Assembly (NCBI GenBank): GCA_902555585.1
Contig: CACDSY010000007.1
Location: forward strand, 1 to 39,742
DNA from: an uncultured Pelagibacteraceae bacterium
GTDB lineage: Bacteria > Pseudomonadota > Alphaproteobacteria > Pelagibacterales > Pelagibacteraceae
Direction: 5' to 3'
Length of the DNA stretch: 39,742 bases
A program made the position numbers and the translations under genes. Positions within the stretch are counted from its first letter, which is position 1, and every line of letters starts with the position of its first letter. Of the stretch, positions 27,531 through 35,314 are shown one piece after another. Below the pieces are notes generated by a model that did no database searches, was not told where the DNA came from, and worked only from the letters and a program-made list of their open reading frames with translations.

Positions 27531-28082
27531 TTATATTGTTTTTTCTTTAATTAATTTAGAGACTTTGTTTATTTGATTTATTGTATCAGTATTCATTGGG
27601 TTTATATATGAAGCTTCTAAATAACTAGTGTAGGCTTTTTCGTAATCTTTCATTTCCATGTATACTTGTCCTTTTCCAATTAGAGCACCGAAATGCCTGC
27701 TTTCAAGTTTTAAGACCATATCAATATCTCTAAGTGATTTTTTATACTTACCCATAAAATATAAAGATGTTGCACGTCTATTCCAAGCTTCAGCCCAATT
27801 AGGATCTTTTTCTATAATTTTACTAAAAATCCTATATGCCCTTATATAATTTCCATTTTGAACTAGTCTTGAACCTTCTTTTAAATCAATAGTTAATTGA
27901 AAATTAGATGGATGTGTTTCCCACAAATTCCATATGCTTTTTTCTAAAATTTTTGCTTCACTTTGTGTATTACAATCTTTTAACTTACTCAAAAGTTTGT
28001 TTAAATCTAACTCATCTGTTTTTGCTGCTGAAGTCAAACATACTGTTGTAATTATCAATAAGAAATTTAGTATTTTCAGCAT
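27531..28082 (-). CDS. exported TPR-repeat protein
   Basis: The 183 residues have a signal peptide (MLKILNFLLIITTVCLTSAA) and then three tetratricopeptide repeats at about residues 65-98, 99-132 and 133-166. They show typical TPR spacing (WAEAWNRRATSLYFMGKY, GALIGKGQVYMEMKDYEKA). It is likely a periplasmic scaffold that binds other proteins; no enzyme motif is visible. It is divergent from phnX, and the intervening 146 bases carry the Pho box array. The first half-site starts one base after its own start codon, so PhoB binding could affect this gene as well. Confidence 0.78.
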   Translation of the reverse strand: MLKILNFLLIITTVCLTSAAKTDELDLNKLLSKLKDCNTQSEAKILEKSIWNLWETHPSNFQLTIDLKEGSRLVQNGNYIRAYRIFSKIIEKDPNWAEAWNRRATSLYFMGKYKKSLRDIDMVLKLESRHFGALIGKGQVYMEMKDYEKAYTSYLEASYINPMNTDTINQINKVSKLIKEKTI

Positions 28083-28111
28083 ATGTAATAAATCTGTAAT
28101 ATTTTTGTAAC
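28083..28111 (+). promoter_or_regulatory. Pho box array upstream of phnX
   Basis: Three near-perfect half-sites repeat every 11 bases: ATGTAAT (28083-28089), CTGTAAT (28094-28100) and TTGTAAC (28105-28111). The layout is the same as before pstS. The array points toward phnX, whose start is 117 bases downstream, and adjoins the start codon of the divergent TPR gene. Confidence 0.8.
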
Positions 28112-28228
28112 ATTAATAAAACAAGTTAAAATCAAAATAAACAGCAATAAAATCAGTATTATTATTCAATTAAAGATATGATTAATTTCAAATATTAAAT
28201 TTTAATTAAAAGATTCGAAAAAAAACAT

Positions 28229-29023
28229 ATGAAAAATTCCAATATAGAAGGAATTGTATTTGATTTAGCTGGTACATTAATAGATTTTGGAAGCCTTGCG
28301 CCATCTCAAGTTCTTATAGAATTATTTGATAGGTTTGGAATTAAAATTACACGAAAACAAGCCATAGGACCAATGGGTATTGAAAAACGAGCCCATATAA
28401 AAGCATTGCTAACAACAAGAAAAATTAATTCGCAGTGGAAAAAAAAATTTAAATCAAAACCAACAGATAAAGATATTGATAAATTGTTTAAACTTTTTAA
28501 TCCAGAATTAAAAAAAATAATTAAGAAACATTCAAAATTTATATCAGGAAGTAAAAAAACTTTAGATTTTATAAAAAACAAAAAAATAAAAATAGGAATT
28601 AATACCGGATATTCAGAAGAAATTCTAAATGTTATATTGCCAGAACTAAAAAAACAAAGATTTATACCTGATGTGTCATATAGTTCTTCATACACAAAAA
28701 TTGGAAGACCCTCAGCTGAAATAATATATAAAATTTTTTCTGAATTAAATATTACCAAGGGATCAAATTGTATAAAAGTTGATGACACTATTCCTGGATT
28801 GTTAGAGGGAGTAAATGCTGGGATGTGGGTAGTGGGTGTTATATTTTCAGGTAATGAATTTGGTAAAACAGAAGTCGAATTTAATAGACTTTCTTTTAAA
28901 GATAAAACTAAATTTAGAAAAAAGATCAAGAATAAATTTAAGAAAGTAGGCGCTCACTATGTAATAGATACAATTAAAGATTTACCTAAAATTATCAAAA
29001 TAATTCAAACTAGAATTAAATAA
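28229..29023 (+). CDS. phnX: phosphonoacetaldehyde hydrolase-like HAD enzyme (PhnX)
   Basis: Predicted to split phosphonoacetaldehyde into acetaldehyde and phosphate, the last step of 2-aminoethylphosphonate use. The 264 residues match PhnX along their length. The nucleophile is Asp12 in VFDLAGTLIDFG, with the PhnX-specific Ala14 where other HAD enzymes have Asp. The Schiff-base lysine is Lys53 in GPMGIEKRAHIKAL, the same number as in Bacillus cereus PhnX. The C-terminal motifs are GRPSAEIIYK and KVDDTIPGLLEGVNAGMW. Two differences are FDLAGTL for the usual FDWAGTT and VDDT for VGDT, so the substrate could be a related phosphonoaldehyde. It is single, behind a strong Pho box. No aminotransferase partner (PhnW) is in the window. 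Confidence 0.85.
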   Translation: MKNSNIEGIVFDLAGTLIDFGSLAPSQVLIELFDRFGIKITRKQAIGPMGIEKRAHIKALLTTRKINSQWKKKFKSKPTDKDIDKLFKLFNPELKKIIKKHSKFISGSKKTLDFIKNKKIKIGINTGYSEEILNVILPELKKQRFIPDVSYSSSYTKIGRPSAEIIYKIFSELNITKGSNCIKVDDTIPGLLEGVNAGMWVVGVIFSGNEFGKTEVEFNRLSFKDKTKFRKKIKNKFKKVGAHYVIDTIKDLPKIIKIIQTRIK

Positions 29024-29061
29024 AATTACTTAATGAAAAGCATTTTTTAAGACCGTGGAAA

Positions 29062-30213
29062 TTAAAAAAGCTTCTTTTTGTGTGTCCATGGACCTTTTTT
29101 TGTTTTAGGTAAAAATTTTTCAAGATCAATAAGGACTTTTTCAGACAATTTTCTGTAGGTGGTAAGTTTTCCTCCATAAATATTCAATAAAGGTAATTTT
29201 TTTATAATTTTTAAATCAAAAACATAATCTCTTGTGACTTTTGAGGCTGTTTTAAAATCTTCAATTAGAGGTCTTATCCCAGAATATGTATCTACGATGT
29301 CCTTTGATGTTATTTGTTTTTTTAAGTAATTATTTACTGAACTAATTAAATATCTAATTTCTTTTTTTGATATTCCTTTATTTTCAGGTGATTTCACCTC
29401 TTCTTCAGTTGTTCCAATTAAAGAAAACTTCCCTTTATAAGGTATTACAAATATTATTCTTTTATCAGTATTTTGAAATGTGAACGCAACATTTTCTTTG
29501 TACAATTTTTTTGTAATAATATGACTTCCTTTAACCAATCTAATTTTTTTCTTAGATTTAATTTTTATATTTTTATTTAAGGTTTCATTTATCCACGGTC
29601 CAGATGCATTAATCAAAATTTTTGACTTTACTTTTTCACCATTTTCAAGACTAATAATCCATTCATTGCCAATAATTTCAGCTTTTTTAACTTTGTTGTA
29701 TTCTAGTATTTTAGCGTTATTTCTTTTTGCATCTTTGGTATTTAATTTCGTTAATTTTTTATCGTCAATTTGTATATCAAAATATTGAAAACCGGTTTTG
29801 TATTTTTCTTTAAGAATATTTGAAAATTTTTTTCTAAGATCAAATGTTTTTGATTTTGGTATATTACTTTTGCCACCTAAATTATCGTACAAAAATAAAC
29901 CAATTTTAATTAACCAGGCTGGTCGAATTTTATCTGCATAAGGAATTATAAAAGGAATGGGTTTTGAAATATGTTTAGCAATTTTATAAACAATTTCTCT
30001 TTCTTTTAAAGATTCTCTAACTAATTTGAATTCATAATTTTCTAAATAACGAAGACCACCATGTATTAATTTCGTTGACCAGGATGAAGTTGCTCCACCA
30101 ATCTCACCTTTGTCAGCTAAACAAACTGATAAACCTCTACCTGCAGCATCCCTTGCAATACCTGCACCGTTTATACCGCCACCTATTATGAATAAATCGA
30201 ATATTTTAGACAT
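29062..30213 (-). CDS. glpD: glycerol-3-phosphate dehydrogenase, short form lacking the C-terminal domain
   Basis: FAD enzyme that oxidises glycerol-3-phosphate to dihydroxyacetone phosphate at the inner membrane. The 383 residues begin with the FAD-binding FIIGGGINGAGIARDAAGRG, followed by SSWSTKLIHGGLRYLENYEF. Later come INASGPWIN, GTTEEEV, YSGIRPL and YGGKLTTYRKLSEKVL, all GlpD/GlpA hallmarks. It stops at GPWTHKKKLF, where other GlpD proteins continue through an LPGG segment into a helical domain of roughly 100 residues; that domain is absent. Only 38 bases separate its stop from the convergent phnX stop. The catalytic domain is complete, so activity is plausible. It would process glycerol-3-phosphate imported by the adjacent Ugp system. 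Confidence 0.87.
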   Translation of the reverse strand: MSKIFDLFIIGGGINGAGIARDAAGRGLSVCLADKGEIGGATSSWSTKLIHGGLRYLENYEFKLVRESLKEREIVYKIAKHISKPIPFIIPYADKIRPAWLIKIGLFLYDNLGGKSNIPKSKTFDLRKKFSNILKEKYKTGFQYFDIQIDDKKLTKLNTKDAKRNNAKILEYNKVKKAEIIGNEWIISLENGEKVKSKILINASGPWINETLNKNIKIKSKKKIRLVKGSHIITKKLYKENVAFTFQNTDKRIIFVIPYKGKFSLIGTTEEEVKSPENKGISKKEIRYLISSVNNYLKKQITSKDIVDTYSGIRPLIEDFKTASKVTRDYVFDLKIIKKLPLLNIYGGKLTTYRKLSEKVLIDLEKFLPKTKKGPWTHKKKLF

Positions 30214-30288
30214 TTAAATTATGATTTGTTTTAAAATATACAACCTCTTTTAGAAACATTATATATTTTTACATTTAAGTAATCAAAA

Positions 30289-30306
30289 TTTAACGATACT
30301 TTAACA
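30289..30306 (+). promoter_or_regulatory. candidate Pho box upstream of ugpB
   Basis: Two half-sites, TTTAACG (30289-30295) and TTTAACA (30300-30306), are separated by ATAC, giving the 7+4+7 geometry found before pstS. The site lies 46 bases before the ugpB start and 76 bases from the divergent glpD start. The match is weaker than at pstS and phnX but is supported by the function of the operon. Confidence 0.6.
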
Positions 30307-30352
30307 TAAATAATTTATCTAATTAAAATTATAAATTAATAAAAGGGGTACA

Positions 30353-31660
30353 ATGAAAAAAATATTGAGTGTTTTAACAATTCTATTTACTTTCTCATTT
30401 ACATCACACAGTTATTCAAAGACAGAAATTCATTGGTGGTATGGAAATAGTGGATTTCTTGGTGATGTAATTATTGAAATTGCAAATAGATTTAATGCTT
30501 CACAAGATGAATACACCGTCGTTCCTACAGGTAAAGGAAGTTATGAAGATAACATGGCGGCAACTATAGCTGCATTTAGAGCAGGAGACCAACCACATTA
30601 TTCACAGGTTTACGATGCTGGTGCTGCAATTATGGTAGCCCAAGTTAAAAATGGCGTTGTTATTGGTTTTGAAGATATGGCTGAGAAATATGGAATTAAA
30701 GTAGATGCAGATAATTATATTCCTGGAATTAAAAACTTCTATGCTGACTCTGATGGAAAAATGATAGGTGTTCCTTTTAATAGTTCAACTTGCTTAATGT
30801 ATGCAAATATGGACATATTGAAAGAAGTAGGAATAGAATCAGTTCCAAAAACTTATGAAGAATTTGAGGCTATGGCTCCAAAAATTAAAGCTGCTGGATA
30901 TATTCCTTTACTTCAAAGTCACTCTCCTTGGATCTGGACAGAAAATTTCTTTTCAAGACATAATCTACTTATGACAGATGGAAACAATGGTTACGATGCT
31001 GTTCCGACAAAAACTTTATTTGCTGAAACAGATGCATTTGTTTATCATTGGAAAAAAGTAAAAGAATGGTACGAAAAAGGTCTCTACGGCTATAAAGGAA
31101 GAGCTTGGGGAGATAATCAAGCACCATTTATAGCAGGTGAGGCTGCTTTTTGGTTTGGATCTGCTGCATCATTTGGTGGAATGAAAGGTGTTGTTCCAAA
31201 TTTTACAGTTAATCATATTCCTTATTGGGATTCAGTAACTGGTGGCAAAGAGTATCCAACATTTATTGGTGGCGCAGCAAACTGGATATTAAATGGTCAT
31301 ACAGAAGAAGAGTATAAAGGACTTGCTAAATTCATCGAATTTATGGGTTCTCCTGAAATGGATTTATACTATCACAACATGACAGGTTATTCTGCTGTAA
31401 CTAAAGGTGGTATAGAATTAGCTGAAACTATAAACTTTTATAGAGCTTCTCCATATCACAAAGCTGTTGGTGAACAATTAAGCTTAGAAGGTTCAACTAT
31501 TCCTGGTGGATATAGAGCTGGTAACTGGCCTCAAATTCGTGAAGTAATTTACGAAAATGTTGAGCCAATGTTAAATGGCAAAATATCAATCGAAAAAGGA
31601 TTAAAGAACATGGATAAGGGTGCAGCTAAATTGTTAAAACAATTTGCTAAGACTCTTTAA
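30353..31660 (+). CDS. ugpB: sn-glycerol-3-phosphate ABC transporter, periplasmic binding protein
   Basis: Binds glycerol-3-phosphate or glycerophosphodiesters in the periplasm. It is 435 residues with a signal peptide (MKKILSVLTILFTFSFTSHS, cleaved near SYSK). It has the UgpB pattern IHWWYGNSGFLGD, then NRFNASQDEYTVVPTGKGSYE and AAFRAGDQPHYSQVYDAGAA, and a GSTIPGGYRAGNWPQIR C-terminal region. GGGG upstream of the ATG serves as ribosome binding site. A candidate Pho box precedes it and a hairpin follows it. The neighbours ugpAEEC and ugpQ confirm the assignment. Confidence 0.94.
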   Translation: MKKILSVLTILFTFSFTSHSYSKTEIHWWYGNSGFLGDVIIEIANRFNASQDEYTVVPTGKGSYEDNMAATIAAFRAGDQPHYSQVYDAGAAIMVAQVKNGVVIGFEDMAEKYGIKVDADNYIPGIKNFYADSDGKMIGVPFNSSTCLMYANMDILKEVGIESVPKTYEEFEAMAPKIKAAGYIPLLQSHSPWIWTENFFSRHNLLMTDGNNGYDAVPTKTLFAETDAFVYHWKKVKEWYEKGLYGYKGRAWGDNQAPFIAGEAAFWFGSAASFGGMKGVVPNFTVNHIPYWDSVTGGKEYPTFIGGAANWILNGHTEEEYKGLAKFIEFMGSPEMDLYYHNMTGYSAVTKGGIELAETINFYRASPYHKAVGEQLSLEGSTIPGGYRAGNWPQIREVIYENVEPMLNGKISIEKGLKNMDKGAAKLLKQFAKTL

Positions 31661-31670
31661 AAAATAATAT

Positions 31671-31704
31671 AAATAAGGAGGGTATTAATATAACCTCCTT
31701 ATTT
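31671..31704 (+). terminator. intra-operon hairpin/attenuator after ugpB
   Basis: An 11-bp stem AAATAAGGAGG (31671-31681) with CCTCCTTATTT (31694-31704) and a 12-base loop begins 10 bases after the ugpB stop and ends 5 bases before the ugpA ATG. Only a short T-run follows, so termination is probably weak. It could also protect the 3' end of ugpB mRNA. The stem hides an AAGGAGG that might otherwise act as a ribosome binding site. Confidence 0.7.
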
Positions 31705-31709
31705 ATTAT

Positions 31710-32588
31710 ATGAAAAAAGTTCAGTTTAAATCAAACTATTCACAGTATTTTTTTTTAGCACCACAGCTAGGTATTTTATTAATATTTTTATATTGGCCAA
31801 TAATACAAACTTTTAGAGATGCATTTACCATGCAAGATGCATTTGGATTTGGAAGACAATTTGTATGGTTTGATAATTTTTTATTTATCTTTGATGACCC
31901 GGCTTATTTTATAGCTTTTAAGTTTACTATTATTTATAGCTTTGTGATAACACTTGTCACAGGAGCCATTGGATTGTTACTTGCTGTAAATGCCAATAAT
32001 GTAATGCATGGAAAAAGTGCCTACAAAACTCTTTTGATTTGGCCTTATGCTATTGCGCCAGCTGTGGTGGGTGTTATGGCAAATTATTTTTTTAGTGAAA
32101 GATTTGGATTATTGTATCATCTATTTAACGATTTATGGGGTTTTAATTGGTATGAAAGTGTTTTTGATTCTTATATCTACTTAATAATAGCAGGATCATG
32201 GAAACAAATAAGTGCTAATTTTATTTTCTTCTTAGCCGGTCTTCAAGCAATACAAAAATCTGTCATTGAAGCATCGATAATTGATTGTAAAAGTAGTTTC
32301 AGAAGATTTTGGACAATCACTTTCCCTCTATTGATGCCCACAACTTTCTTTTTAATCATTATCAATATAACTTATGCTTTTTTTGATACTTTTGGAATAA
32401 TTGACACTACAACAATTGGTGCACCCTCAGGTGAAACAAGAACTCTTGTTTATAAAGCCTACATGGACGGATTTAGGGGGTTAGACTTAGGAAGTGCTGG
32501 TGCTCAATCAATTATGATGATGTTGATTGTTTTAGTTATTACAATTTTTCAATTTAGATACATAGAAGGGAAAATACATTACAATTAA
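31710..32588 (+). CDS. ugpA: sn-glycerol-3-phosphate ABC transporter, permease UgpA
   Basis: Inner-membrane subunit that forms the glycerol-3-phosphate channel together with UgpE. The 292 residues hold six hydrophobic segments, an N-terminal YFFLAPQLGILLIFLYWPII, ALLIWPYAIAPAVVG-like sequence near residue 110 and the coupling loop EASIIDCKSSFRRFWTITFP. These match MalF/UgpA-type permeases. Residues NITYAFFDTFGIIDT near the C-terminus are typical of UgpA. The start follows the attenuator hairpin by 5 bases and lacks a ribosome binding site. The gap to the first ugpE is 1 base. Confidence 0.92.
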   Translation: MKKVQFKSNYSQYFFLAPQLGILLIFLYWPIIQTFRDAFTMQDAFGFGRQFVWFDNFLFIFDDPAYFIAFKFTIIYSFVITLVTGAIGLLLAVNANNVMHGKSAYKTLLIWPYAIAPAVVGVMANYFFSERFGLLYHLFNDLWGFNWYESVFDSYIYLIIAGSWKQISANFIFFLAGLQAIQKSVIEASIIDCKSSFRRFWTITFPLLMPTTFFLIIINITYAFFDTFGIIDTTTIGAPSGETRTLVYKAYMDGFRGLDLGSAGAQSIMMMLIVLVITIFQFRYIEGKIHYN

Positions 32589-32589
32589 A

Positions 32590-33411
32590 ATGATTAGATA
32601 TTTTTCATCAAACTTTTCTCATTTAATTCTTTTGATAGGCATTTTTATTATGATAATCCCTGTGTGGTTAATTTTTGCAAGCTCAACTCACACAGCTTTG
32701 ATTATTAATACCCAAGGTCTTCAATTTTTTTTAGGAGATAAGTTTTTAGAGAATTATACAAAAGTTTTATTATATGAGGGTGGTTTTTTTAAAGAAATTA
32801 CTGTATATAAAATGTTTTTAAATAGTTTTTTAATGGCAACTGGAGTTGCGTTTTTATCAGTTATTTCATCTCTTATGACTGCATATGTCTTAGTTTATTT
32901 TAGAGTGAAATATGCAACATTATTATTTTGGATAATTTTTATTACTATACTAGTCCCTCTGGAGTTAAGAATTTTTCCTACCTATTCTGTTATGTCTACA
33001 CTTAACTTAGTAAACTCATATTGGGGACTAATTATTCCAATTTCAGCTTCTGCTATAGCTACTTTATTTTTTAGGCAGTTTTATAAAACTATACCTGATG
33101 AATTACTTGAATCAGCAAAATTAGATGGCGCAAATACTTGGAGATTTTTTATTGACTTTTTAGTGCCATTGTCAAAAACAATGATTGTTGCAATGTTCAT
33201 ATTTATGTTTGTATTCGGTTATAATCAATATTTATGGCCGATATTAGTAACTTCTTCTGAACAATATTGGACTGTTGTCATGGGATTAAAGATGATGTCT
33301 GGATCAATCGTTAACAAATTTGCATTTGTCATCATGTCAATGATACCACCAGTATTAATCATAATTGTATTACAAAAATATTTTATTAAAGGGATTTTTC
33401 AAGACAAATGA
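32590..33411 (+). CDS. ugpE: sn-glycerol-3-phosphate ABC transporter, permease UgpE, copy 1
   Basis: MalG-type membrane subunit (273 residues, six helices). The N-terminus reads LILLIGIFIMIIPVWLIFAS, the coupling loop is DELLESAKLDGANTWRFF, and a C-terminal VLIIIVLQKYFIKGIFQ end is typical of UgpE. It is the first of two tandem ugpE genes that are clearly paralogous along their full length. They share an identical 53-base stretch over the coupling loop (33076-33128 here). Its stop overlaps the start of copy 2 by 4 bases (ATGA). Relative to copy 2 it lacks about ten residues near the C-terminal periplasmic loop. Confidence 0.9.
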   Translation: MIRYFSSNFSHLILLIGIFIMIIPVWLIFASSTHTALIINTQGLQFFLGDKFLENYTKVLLYEGGFFKEITVYKMFLNSFLMATGVAFLSVISSLMTAYVLVYFRVKYATLLFWIIFITILVPLELRIFPTYSVMSTLNLVNSYWGLIIPISASAIATLFFRQFYKTIPDELLESAKLDGANTWRFFIDFLVPLSKTMIVAMFIFMFVFGYNQYLWPILVTSSEQYWTVVMGLKMMSGSIVNKFAFVIMSMIPPVLIIIVLQKYFIKGIFQDK

Positions 33412-34259
33412 AAATTAAATTTTCACAAATTTTAGCACACATTGTACTTATACTAGGTGTTTTATTGATGGTAATTCCGATTTGGTTATCATTTGCTAGC
33501 TCTACCCACGATACTGTAACTATTTTAAAAGAGGGAATGCAATTTGGTCTTGGCGATCAATTAACAAGAAATTATAACGAAGTTTTAAATGAGAAGGGTG
33601 GTTGGTCAGAGGAAGTGACTGCTGCAAAAATGTTTATAAATAGCTTTATAATGGCTTTGGGAATTGCAACCCTTAAAGTAATTATCTCAGCAATGTCAGC
33701 TTATGCTTTAGTTTATTTTAGATTCAAATTTGCTGTACCGATTTTTTGGTTAATCTTTATTACTTTACTTGTGCCTCTGGAGGTTAGGATTTTTCCAAGT
33801 TATAAGATTGTATCAGATTTAGGTTTAACTAATTCTTACACAGGTCTTGTTCTTCCATTGGTTGCATCAGCCACCGCTACGTTTTTTTTTAGACAGTTTT
33901 ATAAAACTATACCTGATGAATTACTTGAATCAGCAAAATTAGATGGTGCAAATAGTTGGAGATTTTTTATAGATTTTCTAGTTCCATTATCTAAAACAAT
34001 GATTGCAGCGATGTTTATATTCATGTTTGTATACGGATATAGTCAATATTTATGGCCGTTAATAATGACTACGAGTGAGGAATATTGGACTGTAGTTATG
34101 GGAATGAAAATTATATTTACTGAAAGTTATGAGGGAGTTGCTTTACCAAGAACAGCAGAGAGATTTGCTTATATTATTTTATCAATGATCCCCCCAGTTT
34201 TAGTGGTAGTATTTTTGCAAAAATGGTTCATAAAAGGATTAATTCAAACAGAGAAATAA
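33408..34259 (+). CDS. ugpE: sn-glycerol-3-phosphate ABC transporter, permease UgpE, copy 2
   Basis: Second MalG-type permease (283 residues), paralogous to the preceding gene. It opens with AHIVLILGVLLMVIPIWLSF and has the same coupling loop (DELLESAKLDGANSWRFF), GYSQYLWPLIMTTSEEYWTV and a PPVLVVVFLQKWFIKGLIQ end. A C-terminal loop with ESYEGVALPRTAERF is longer than in copy 1 and looks closer to the standard UgpE, which is 280-285 residues. It ends directly before the ugpC start. Either copy may pair with UgpA; which one carries the main function cannot be told from sequence. Confidence 0.9.
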   Translation: MKIKFSQILAHIVLILGVLLMVIPIWLSFASSTHDTVTILKEGMQFGLGDQLTRNYNEVLNEKGGWSEEVTAAKMFINSFIMALGIATLKVIISAMSAYALVYFRFKFAVPIFWLIFITLLVPLEVRIFPSYKIVSDLGLTNSYTGLVLPLVASATATFFFRQFYKTIPDELLESAKLDGANSWRFFIDFLVPLSKTMIAAMFIFMFVYGYSQYLWPLIMTTSEEYWTVVMGMKIIFTESYEGVALPRTAERFAYIILSMIPPVLVVVFLQKWFIKGLIQTEK

Positions 34260-35312
34260 ATGAGTTTTTTAGAATTAAATAAAGTTACTAAAATCTATCC
34301 AAACGGAACTAAAGCTGTTCATGAGACAAGTATGAATGTAGAAAATGGTGAATTCATGGTTTTTGTTGGACCAAGCGGATGTGGAAAATCTACTCTTTTA
34401 AGAATGATTGCTGGGTTAGAAGACATAACTGAAGGTTATATAAATCTTGATGGAATATTAATTAATAAAGTTGACCCCTCAGATAGAGATGTTGCTATGG
34501 TTTTTCAGAATTATGCACTCTATCCTCATATGAATGTTTACAACAATTTGGCTTACGGATTAAAAAATAGAGGTATTTCAAAAGAAGATATTGAAAAAAA
34601 AGTTAATGAGGCAGCAAAGCTATTACAAATTTCTGAATACTTGCAAAGAAAACCATCCATGTTGTCAGGAGGTCAAAGGCAGAGAGTTGCCATGGGAAGA
34701 GCCATTGTGAGAAATCCTAAAATATTTTTATTTGATGAGCCATTATCTAATTTAGATGCAAAACTAAGAATACAAATGAGGCTTGAAATAAAAAAGCTTC
34801 AGCAAAAAGTTGGAGTGACAAGTATATTTGTAACTCATGACCAAGTAGAAGCTATGACCTTAGCGGATAGACTGGCAGTAATAAATAATGGCCTTATTGA
34901 GCAGCTTGGAACACCGATAGAAATTTATAATAATCCTAAATCTATGTTTGTCGCAGGATTTATAGGTTCGCCACAGATGAATTTTCTTGAAGGAGAATTA
35001 ATAAATAAAACTCTTACTTCAGAAGGTTTTGAAATTAATAATGTTACAAGTGATTTTAATGGACCAGTTATATTAGGAATTAGGCCAGAGCATATGTCGC
35101 AAACTGATAAAGGTTTAATAAATTTATCTGTAGATCTGGTAGAACAATTAGGTTCAGATAATTTGATTTATGGAGAAATAAAAAATAAAAAAGATTTTTG
35201 TTTTAGATGTCCTGGAAGTCAAATTATTAAAAAAGGAAGTAAATTATCTTTGAACATAAATGATAACAATTATTATGTTTTTGATAAATCTAATGGTAAT
35301 CGAGTAAATTAA
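34260..35312 (+). CDS. ugpC: sn-glycerol-3-phosphate ABC transporter, ATP-binding protein UgpC
   Basis: ATPase of the Ugp importer, 350 residues. Walker A is GPSGCGKST, the Q-loop is FQNYALYPHM, the signature LSGGQRQRVAMGRAIVR, Walker B IFLFDEPLSNLDAKLR and the switch histidine FVTHDQVEAMTLADR. The C-terminal TOBE/regulatory domain (about residues 240-350) includes GSPQMNFLEGEL and LGIRPEH, as in the MalK/UgpC family. It begins directly after the second ugpE stop and is 2 bases from ugpQ. Confidence 0.95.
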   Translation: MSFLELNKVTKIYPNGTKAVHETSMNVENGEFMVFVGPSGCGKSTLLRMIAGLEDITEGYINLDGILINKVDPSDRDVAMVFQNYALYPHMNVYNNLAYGLKNRGISKEDIEKKVNEAAKLLQISEYLQRKPSMLSGGQRQRVAMGRAIVRNPKIFLFDEPLSNLDAKLRIQMRLEIKKLQQKVGVTSIFVTHDQVEAMTLADRLAVINNGLIEQLGTPIEIYNNPKSMFVAGFIGSPQMNFLEGELINKTLTSEGFEINNVTSDFNGPVILGIRPEHMSQTDKGLINLSVDLVEQLGSDNLIYGEIKNKKDFCFRCPGSQIIKKGSKLSLNINDNNYYVFDKSNGNRVN

Positions 35313-35314
35313 TT

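Noticed and set aside
28306..28929. 207-codon open frame on the minus strand opposite phnX
   Set aside because: PhnX on the plus strand has clear catalytic motifs; the opposite frame has no recognisable domain and is a shadow typical of A/T-rich DNA.
29024..29061. AATG/CATT hairpin with T-run as terminator between phnX and glpD
   Set aside because: The stem is only about 4 bp without a GC core, too weak to support.
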